From Hyphomicrobiales bacterium (GTDB taxonomy: Bacteria > Pseudomonadota > Alphaproteobacteria > Rhizobiales > Beijerinckiaceae), in the NCBI GenBank assembly GCA_025363375.1, contig JANYDZ010000105.1:1-8739 (forward strand): a stretch of DNA of 8,739 nt, written 5' to 3'. The translations under genes were made by a program, and so were the position numbers. The notes below the pieces were generated by a model. The model did no database searches. It saw nothing but the letters and a program-made list of their open reading frames with translations, and had not been told where the DNA came from. Shown piece after piece: positions 1 through 4,837 of the stretch (the stretch's first letter is position 1; each line of letters starts with the position of its first letter).

Positions 1-238
1 ATTGCTGCAAGCACTCTTGGGAATACTAAATATTTGATAGGGTTTGTTGATAGAGTATAAAGTGCATCAATTTGCTCTGTGACTCTCATGGTAGCTATTT
101 CTGCTGCAATTGAAGCTCCAACCCTGCCAGCAACCATTAGACCGGCTAATACGGGACCTAATTCTCTTGTAATCGATAGTACCACAACTGTGGCAATTGA
201 GCTCTCCGCAGAAAAGCGGGAAAAACCCGTATAGCTTT
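1..238 (-). CDS. MlaE-family ABC transporter permease, internal fragment of foreign composition
   Basis: The minus strand is open through this segment and runs off the left edge. It encodes the conserved core of the MlaE family, the inner-membrane permease of the Mla-type phospholipid transport system. Recognisable motifs in order are SYTGFSRFSAESS, SITRELGPVLAGLMVAGR, GASIAAEIATMRVTEQIDAL and NPIKYLVFPRVLAA. From memory the wording is closest to Rickettsiales-type MlaE proteins. Homology begins at the serine codon at 234-236. The preceding codons (VYGLLCGIK) do not resemble the expected family sequence, in which a hydrophobic stretch ending in LALQ precedes SYTGF. The frame stays open back to a TAG at 306-308, with a possible GTG at 261-263, but no real N-terminus is present. 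GC is about 44% by hand count against 65-70% in the other genes. The family call is firm; whether this is a living gene is doubtful. Confidence 0.85.
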
Positions 239-240
239 TA

Positions 241-347
241 ATTCCGCACAGAAGCCCGTACACGGCTAATATTCCTTTCCGCCAGGAGGGTAGCGCCGAT
301 GTTCCCTATGCGTTCCCTTGCCCTTCCTGGCCCCGGCAAAGGCCCTC
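241..347. other. Unexplained GC-rich spacer between MlaE fragment and ruvC
   Basis: This stretch has the GC-rich composition of the right-hand DNA but encodes nothing I recognise. It lies immediately downstream of ruvC, where many alphaproteobacteria carry ruvA. Its minus-strand frames show no RuvA-like start (a sequence resembling MIGKLKG). GTTCCC occurs twice on the plus strand, at 301-306 and 312-317. I see no convincing terminator hairpin with a T run. The MlaE frame happens to stay open through most of it, to 305. Confidence 0.5.
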
Positions 348-860
348 TCACGCTCCCAAAGCCGCCCGCATCGCCCGCGCCGCCCGGTGCTGGGCGTGGG
401 TGATGGCCACAGCCAGCGCGTCCGCGGCATCGGCGGTTTTGGCGTCGCTCTTCGGCAACAGCATTTTCACCATCATCGCAACCTGTTGTTTTTCCGCGTG
501 CCCCGCCCCCACCACCGTCTTTTTGATGAGATTGGCGGCGTATTCGGCGACGCTCAATCCCGCCAGCGCCGGCGTCAGCAGCGCCACCCCGCGCGCCTGT
601 CCAAGCTTCAGGGCGCCCTGCGGATCGCGGTTGACGAAGGTTTCCTCGACCGCGGCCTCATGCGGCGCGTGCAGGCGGATGACGTCGGCAAGCCCCTCGT
701 GCAACTGGCGCAACCGCTCGGAAAGCGTTGTTCTGGCGTCCGAATGCACGCTGCCGCAGGCCACAAACGTCAGCCGCGAGCCCTCGCTGTCCACAATCCC
801 CCAGCCGAGGTTGCGCAGACCCGGGTCAATGCCGATGATGCGAATCAGAGCGCGGCTCAT
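348..860 (-). CDS. ruvC: Crossover junction endodeoxyribonuclease RuvC
   Basis: RuvC is the Holliday-junction resolvase that works with the RuvAB branch-migration motor in recombinational repair. The 170-residue product has the usual length (E. coli RuvC has 173). The four acidic active-site positions are present: D12 in IGIDPG, E72 in AVEETFVN, and D144 and D147 in TADAADALAVAITH. The family segment GALKLGQARG at 82-91 is also intact. The ATG start places IGIDPG at the normal distance from the N-terminus, although no strong Shine-Dalgarno sequence precedes it. The gene is divergent from the TauE/SafE gene across 52 bp. The usual downstream partners ruvA and ruvB are absent, and the sequence changes character about 110 bp beyond the stop codon. 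Confidence 0.96.
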   Translation of the reverse strand: MSRALIRIIGIDPGLRNLGWGIVDSEGSRLTFVACGSVHSDARTTLSERLRQLHEGLADVIRLHAPHEAAVEETFVNRDPQGALKLGQARGVALLTPALAGLSVAEYAANLIKKTVVGAGHAEKQQVAMMVKMLLPKSDAKTADAADALAVAITHAQHRAARAMRAALGA

Positions 861-912
861 GGCGATTGTCTAACAGCCCCCGCACGCCGCGTCCCCGCCG
901 CACGGAGTTCCC

Positions 913-1707
913 TTGTCCCCGATCGCATCCCTGCCCGGCGAGTTCATGGCCGCCATCGGGTCCGCCCTGCAGGAGCCGCGCGTCTGGTTCCTGCTGGCGG
1001 TATCGCTGATCGGAGGAATCGTGCGCGGTTATTCCGGATTTGGCGGCGCGCTGATCGTGATTCCACTGGCCGCGACAATGTTCGGCCCCAAAATGGCGGT
1101 GCCGCTGTTCTATCTTTTCGATCTCGGTTCGGCGACGCCCTATGGCTACAAATCCGTGCCAAAATGCAAATGGCCGCAAATTCTGCCGATGCTCGCCGGA
1201 CATCTCGTCATGTTGCCGCTCGGCACCTGGCTGCTCGCCAACATGGACCCCACGGCGGTGCGCTGGGGCATGGAGACGACTGTCGTTCTCATGCTGGTTC
1301 TGCTGGTTTCCGGCTGGCGCTACACCGGACGAACCAATCCGCCGCTGTCGGTGGGCGTCGGGGCCGCGGCTGGCCTGATGGGCGCGGTAGCCGGCATTTC
1401 CGGCCCGCCGATTATCGCCTATTGGCTCGGCCAGAAGGACGACGCCGCGACGATCCGCACCAATATCATGGCCTATTACGCGCTGACCTCGACCGCGATG
1501 GACGTTGTCTTTCTCGTCACCGGCCTGTTCACCTGGCAGGTGCTGATCTACGCGCTCATCATCTGGCCCGCCTATGCGCTGGGGCTGTGGGGCGGCGCGC
1601 GGATGTTTCAGGGCACGACGGACCGCATGTTCCGGCATTCCGCCTATGCCTTGATCGCACTGGCGGCGGTGCTGGGCGCGCCGGTCATGGACGGGTTCAT
1701 CAAGTAA
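913..1707 (+). CDS. TauE/SafE (DUF81) family membrane permease
   Basis: This is a 264-residue, very hydrophobic protein with about seven or eight predicted membrane segments. It shows the two-half structure of the TauE/SafE family: a glycine-rich motif GYSGFGGALIVIPLA begins at residue 39, and a matching motif GAVAGISGPPIIAY at 157-170. Members export or import sulfite, sulfonates, sulfoacetate or other small anions. The substrate cannot be read from sequence. I chose the TTG at 913 because GGAG at 904-907 sits five bases upstream. The in-frame ATG at 946 is an alternative with a weaker upstream site and would remove 11 residues without touching the first helix. The MOSC gene begins 26 bp downstream, so cotranscription is plausible. 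Confidence 0.88.
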   Translation: MSPIASLPGEFMAAIGSALQEPRVWFLLAVSLIGGIVRGYSGFGGALIVIPLAATMFGPKMAVPLFYLFDLGSATPYGYKSVPKCKWPQILPMLAGHLVMLPLGTWLLANMDPTAVRWGMETTVVLMLVLLVSGWRYTGRTNPPLSVGVGAAAGLMGAVAGISGPPIIAYWLGQKDDAATIRTNIMAYYALTSTAMDVVFLVTGLFTWQVLIYALIIWPAYALGLWGGARMFQGTTDRMFRHSAYALIALAAVLGAPVMDGFIK

Positions 1708-1733
1708 TCGTCGCAACACGGGGAGCTAGCCGC

Positions 1734-2276
1734 ATGTCCGCCATCGTCACCGCCGTCAGCCGCGGCAAGGGCCACGCGTTCAGCAAGCCGAACCAGCTGA
1801 CGATCCGTCTTTTGGCGGGCCTCGGCGTCGAGGGCGACGCGCATATGGGCGTCAAGGTGAAGCACCGCTATCACGTCTCGAAAAACCCGGACGCGCCGAA
1901 TTTACGGCAGGTGCACCTGATGCACGAAGAATTGTTCGATGAATTGCGCGGCGCCGGCTTCGTCGTATCGCCTGGCGATCTCGGCGAGAACGCGACGACG
2001 CGCGGCGTCGATCTTCTGGGCCTGCCGCGCGGCGCGCGCTTGCGCCTTGGCCCCGAGGCGATCGTCGAAATCACCGGCCTGCGCAGCCCGTGCAAACAAA
2101 TCGACGCGTTCAAAACGGGTTTGAAGGACGCGGTTCTCGGCAAGGACGCCGTCGGCCGCCTCATCCGCAAATCCGGCGTGATGGCGATTGTCGTCGCGGG
2201 CGGCGATGTGAAGGCGGGCGACGCAGTCAGCGTGGAATTGCCGGCGGGCCCGCATGCGCCGCTGACGCCGGTTTAG
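1734..2276 (+). CDS. MOSC domain-containing protein
   Basis: This 180-residue protein consists of essentially one MOSC domain, the fold found at the C-terminus of molybdenum cofactor sulfurases and in YiiM-like proteins. The domain is thought to carry sulfur or handle metal-sulfur groups. Visible family features are GLGVEGDAHMG (residues 29-39), LGENATTRGVDLLGLPRGARL (83-103), and the signature cysteine C120 in ITGLRSPCKQID, the presumed sulfur-carrying residue. The ATG at 1734 is supported by GGGGAG at 1720-1725, eight bases upstream. The frame is open far to the left, but those upstream codons lie over ruvC and tauE in other frames and are not coding. It follows a TauE/SafE permease whose family often handles sulfur oxyanions, so a shared sulfur role is possible but only inferred. 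Confidence 0.9.
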   Translation: MSAIVTAVSRGKGHAFSKPNQLTIRLLAGLGVEGDAHMGVKVKHRYHVSKNPDAPNLRQVHLMHEELFDELRGAGFVVSPGDLGENATTRGVDLLGLPRGARLRLGPEAIVEITGLRSPCKQIDAFKTGLKDAVLGKDAVGRLIRKSGVMAIVVAGGDVKAGDAVSVELPAGPHAPLTPV

Positions 2277-2307
2277 CCAATTGTCCGAAAAATTGGCGAA
2301 ATCGCCA
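2276..2307 (+). promoter_or_regulatory. Two overlapping, mutually exclusive inverted repeats in rlmN leader
   Basis: GCCAATT at 2276-2282 pairs perfectly with AATTGGC at 2291-2297 (8-nt loop). TGGCG at 2294-2298 pairs with CGCCA at 2303-2307 (4-nt loop AAAT). The two stems share bases 2294-2297, so only one can form at a time. The first stem overlaps the last base of the MOSC stop codon. The geometry resembles an RNA switch or attenuator, but no T run follows and function is inferred only. Confidence 0.3.
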
Positions 2308-2321
2308 CAGAACGTGATAGG
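2293..2321 (+). promoter_or_regulatory. Weak sigma-70-like promoter candidate for rlmN
   Basis: TTGGCG (2293-2298) matches four of six bases of the -35 consensus. After a 17-nt spacer, GATAGG (2316-2321) matches three of six bases of the -10 consensus. The spacing is ideal but the hexamers are poor, and the site overlaps the inverted repeats in the leader. It could instead be chance in a 97-bp gap. Confidence 0.2.
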
Positions 2322-2338
2322 ACCGGGTTTGAAAGACA

Positions 2339-2360
2339 GCCGCGCGGTTTTCAGCGCGGC
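2339..2360 (+). promoter_or_regulatory. GC-rich hairpin just upstream of rlmN start
   Basis: GCCGCGC (2339-2345) and GCGCGGC (2354-2360) form a perfect 7-bp stem around the 8-nt loop GGTTTTCA. It ends 13 bases before the ATG at 2374, so a folded transcript would place it in or beside the ribosome binding region. No clear Shine-Dalgarno sequence exists there. A translational control role is conceivable but untested. Confidence 0.35.
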
Positions 2361-2373
2361 GCAAATCAACATC

Positions 2374-3570
2374 ATGACACAGACAATCGAAGCCGCGGCA
2401 AGGCCCGCGACCGCCGCCGCCCCGGCCAAAAAGCCCTCCCTCGTCGGCCTCACCCGGGCCGCGATTGGCGACGCCCTGCGCGCCGTAGAGGTGCCCGAGC
2501 GCGATATCCGCATGCGCACGGGGCAGCTCTGGCACTGGATCTATTTTCACGGCGCGCGGGATTTTGGCCGCATGTCGAGCGTCGCCAGGCCCCTGCAGAC
2601 GCGGCTTGCCGACGCCTATACGCTGGCGCGGCCTTGCGTCGCCGCCGAGCAGGTGTCGAGCGACGGCACGCGCAAATGGCTGATCCGCCTCGATCCCGTC
2701 GACGCCAGAGACAGGGGCGCGGAGATCGAATGCGTTTATATTCCCGAAAGCGATCGCGGCACCCTGTGCGTCTCGAGCCAGGTCGGCTGCACGCTCACCT
2801 GCTCTTTCTGTCACACCGGCACGCAAAAACTCGTGCGCAACCTGACCGCGCCGGAAATCGTGCGACAGCTGGTCGTGGCGCGCGACATGATCGGCGATTT
2901 TCCGGGAATGACCCCGCCAACCAACGGGCTGCTTCCCTCGGGCGAAGGCGTGCGCGCCGTCTCGAACATCGTGTTCATGGGCATGGGCGAGCCGCTCTAC
3001 AATGTCGACAACGTCGCCGACGCCATCGATGTTCTCGCCGACGGCGAGGGTCTCTCGCTGTCGAGGCGCCGCATCACGGTTTCCACCTCCGGCGTCGTGC
3101 CGGAAATTCCGCCGCTGGGCGGCCGCACGGGCGCCATGCTGGCGATATCGCTGCACGCGGTGCGCGACGAGTTGCGCGACACGCTCGTGCCGCTCAACAA
3201 GAAATACCCGATCCGCGATCTCATCGACGCCTGCCGCAATTATCCCGGCCTGTCGAACGCGCGGCGCGTCACGTTTGAATATGTGATGCTGAAGGGCGTC
3301 AACGATTCCCCGGCCGAAGCGCGCGAACTTGTGCGCCTGCTGAAAGGCGTTCCCGCCAAGATCAACCTCATTCCGTTCAATCCCTGGCCGGGCGCGAAAT
3401 TCGAGTGCTCGGATTGGGAGACGATCGAGAAATTCTCCGACATCGTCTTCAACGCCGGCGACGCCAGCCCGGTGCGCACGCCGCGCGGGCGCGACATTCT
3501 CGCGGCCTGCGGACAGCTGAAAAGCGAGACGGAGAAGGTGCGCGCGAGGGCGAGAATGATGGGGGAGTGA
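2374..3570 (+). CDS. rlmN: Dual-specificity 23S rRNA/tRNA adenine-C2 methyltransferase RlmN
   Basis: RlmN is a radical-SAM enzyme that makes 2-methyladenosine at A2503 of 23S rRNA and at A37 of some tRNAs. From the ATG at 2374 the protein has 398 residues. The N-terminal helical domain includes GQLWHWIYFHGARDF (about 50-64). The radical-SAM cluster CTLTCSFC provides C139, C143 and C146. C132 lies in RGTLCVSSQVGC and the methyl-carrying C379 in TPRGRDILAACGQL. The SAM-binding stretch FMGMGEPLYN and the LIPFNPWPG segment are intact. The frame extends to a TTG at 2281, but that start has no ribosome site and would add unconserved residues. A start at residue 48 or later would cut into the conserved domain. 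An Ala-rich stretch follows the start. The gene lies 97 bp after the MOSC gene, with a structured leader between them. Confidence 0.96.
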   Translation: MTQTIEAAARPATAAAPAKKPSLVGLTRAAIGDALRAVEVPERDIRMRTGQLWHWIYFHGARDFGRMSSVARPLQTRLADAYTLARPCVAAEQVSSDGTRKWLIRLDPVDARDRGAEIECVYIPESDRGTLCVSSQVGCTLTCSFCHTGTQKLVRNLTAPEIVRQLVVARDMIGDFPGMTPPTNGLLPSGEGVRAVSNIVFMGMGEPLYNVDNVADAIDVLADGEGLSLSRRRITVSTSGVVPEIPPLGGRTGAMLAISLHAVRDELRDTLVPLNKKYPIRDLIDACRNYPGLSNARRVTFEYVMLKGVNDSPAEARELVRLLKGVPAKINLIPFNPWPGAKFECSDWETIEKFSDIVFNAGDASPVRTPRGRDILAACGQLKSETEKVRARARMMGE

Positions 3571-3577
3571 TTCCCCC
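3561..3577 (+). terminator. Possible hairpin over the rlmN stop codon
   Basis: GGGGGA (3561-3566) pairs with TCCCCC (3572-3577) around the 5-nt loop GTGAT, which contains most of the stop codon. There is no following T tract, so it is not a canonical intrinsic terminator. The rest of 3571-3680, the gap between the convergent rlmN and Bug genes, holds only a short palindrome GGAAGCTTCC at 3672-3681 and nothing I can call a gene. Confidence 0.25.
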
Positions 3578-3680
3578 CATCCGCTGAACGTCGACGAAAA
3601 TTACAACGCGCCGGCCATGCGCCCGATAGACGGCAAGCATGTGAAGAAAACCTGCCATGACGGATTGCGCGGGAAGCTTC

Positions 3681-4655
3681 CTACTCCGCCTTGATCCCGT
3701 TTTTCACAATCACGTCCTTCCATCGCTCGCTGTCCGCGCGAATGTACGCGCGCGCCTGCGCCGGCGTGTTGAGCACCGGCGTCGCGCCCTTCAGGTTGCC
3801 CAGAAGCCGCCGCGCCTCCGGGCTCTGGAAGGACTCGCGGATGACGTCGGCTATGGCGTTGGCGATGGGCTCGGGCGTTTTCGGCGGCGCCACATTGGCG
3901 AACCATGTGGTGGAGATGAAATCCGGAATCGAATCCCTCATCGTGGGCGCGTCGGGCAGAGCGGGGTTGCGCTCGCCGCCGGTGACGGCGAAGGCCCGCA
4001 GTTTGCCGCCTTCCACATGGGAGATGACATCCAGCAGGTTGAGGAAGGCGATATCAATGCGCTCGCCGAACATGTCGTTCAGCACCTCCACCGTGCCCTT
4101 GTACGGCACATGGGTGATATCGACGCCGGCGCGGAACTTGAAGGCCTCGCTGGTCAGGTGCGGGGTCGTGCCAACGCCGGGCGTGCCATAATTGAGCGCT
4201 CCAGGTTTTGCCCTGGCGAGCGCCACGAGTTCAGCGACGTTCTTCGCCTCGAGCCCCATGCGGACCACGAGCACGTTCGGCACTTCGACCAGCACCGACA
4301 CCGGCACAAAGGCTTTCGGGTCGAAGGCCAGCTTGGGAAACAGGTGTTCGTTGATGGCGAGCGAGGGCGGCGGCGCGGTCATCAGCGTATAACCGTCCGG
4401 TTCGGCGCGGGAGAGCAGTTCGGCGGCGATGTTCTGGGAGGCGCCCGGTTTGGCGTCGACAATGGCCGGCTGGCCCCATTTGGCCTGAAAGCCCAGCGCG
4501 ATAATACGGCTCAGCAGATCGGGCGCGCTGCCAACCGGCACCGGAATGATCATTCTGATCGGCTTGTTGGGCGTAAACCCCTGCGCCTGGGCGGAGCCGG
4601 CGCAAAAGGCGGCGGCCATCGCGGCGAGGAGGGTTTGCTTCAATTTCAAGGTCAT
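3681..4655 (-). CDS. Bug/TctC-family tripartite tricarboxylate transporter substrate-binding protein
   Basis: This is a periplasmic solute-binding protein of the Bug (TctC) family, whose members capture carboxylates and other small organic ligands. The 324-residue product starts MTLKLKQTLLAAMAAAFCAG and has a typical signal peptide with likely cleavage after A24 (SAQA|QG). The residues before C18 do not fit a lipobox. Family features include KPIRMIIPVPVG (31-42) followed by D46 in the first ligand loop, GYTLMTA (88-94), LNYGTPGVGTTPHL (154-167) and VPYKG (183-187). The ATG at 4653-4655 is preceded by GGGAG six bases away. The frame is open 38 codons further upstream, but that would bury the signal peptide. 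No TctA or TctB membrane genes are adjacent, so this is an orphan receptor, as is common in the family. The ligand is unknown. Confidence 0.93.
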   Translation of the reverse strand: MTLKLKQTLLAAMAAAFCAGSAQAQGFTPNKPIRMIIPVPVGSAPDLLSRIIALGFQAKWGQPAIVDAKPGASQNIAAELLSRAEPDGYTLMTAPPPSLAINEHLFPKLAFDPKAFVPVSVLVEVPNVLVVRMGLEAKNVAELVALARAKPGALNYGTPGVGTTPHLTSEAFKFRAGVDITHVPYKGTVEVLNDMFGERIDIAFLNLLDVISHVEGGKLRAFAVTGGERNPALPDAPTMRDSIPDFISTTWFANVAPPKTPEPIANAIADVIRESFQSPEARRLLGNLKGATPVLNTPAQARAYIRADSERWKDVIVKNGIKAE

Positions 4656-4747
4656 GACGAACTCCCGGTCGATCGTTGCCCGACTTGTTCCCAAAGCCGG
4701 CCCCGAAGGCAAGGCTGAAGTTGCTCCCGAACGACCGGACCCGATGA

Positions 4748-4764
4748 TTGCGGCGCTTCCGCAA
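4748..4764. promoter_or_regulatory. Perfect inverted repeat in the divergent Bug-PilZ gap
   Basis: TTGCGG (4748-4753) and CCGCAA (4759-4764) flank the 5-nt spacer CGCTT. The site lies in the 182-bp gap between the divergent Bug gene and PilZ gene, roughly mid-gap, where a dimeric regulator could act on both. It is followed by the only AT-rich patch in the gap (about 4771-4788), which might hold a promoter. I could not identify convincing -35/-10 pairs on either strand. Confidence 0.3.
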
Positions 4765-4837
4765 GGCAACGCAAATTAAACGATCAAAGCTTATCCTTGC
4801 CGCACCGGCCAGCGTCGCCGGCGTTGGAGCTTGCGTG

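Noticed and set aside
826..1719. 297-codon minus-strand frame opposite the TauE/SafE gene
   Set aside because: It is an Arg/Gln/His-rich shadow of a GC-rich gene; the plus strand holds a clear membrane permease.
318..1733. Long plus-strand open frame continuing into the MOSC gene
   Set aside because: It lies antisense to ruvC and out of frame over the TauE/SafE gene. Its translation is Arg/His-rich low-complexity sequence without family features. Only the part from 1734 is a recognisable protein.
2281..2373. N-terminal extension of RlmN from TTG 2281
   Set aside because: There is no ribosome site, the residues are not part of the RlmN family, and the segment contains hairpins typical of a leader.
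2227..3156. 309-codon minus-strand frame opposite rlmN
   Set aside because: It overlaps conserved radical-SAM coding sequence and its translation resembles no family.
3672..3681. GGAAGCTTCC palindrome as a terminator for the Bug gene
   Set aside because: It is a self-complementary decamer with no loop and no T run, so it is unlikely to act as a hairpin terminator.
4748..4837. Upstream extension of the PilZ protein from 4748
   Set aside because: The extra 30 residues have no family match, and a good ribosome site precedes the ATG at 4838.
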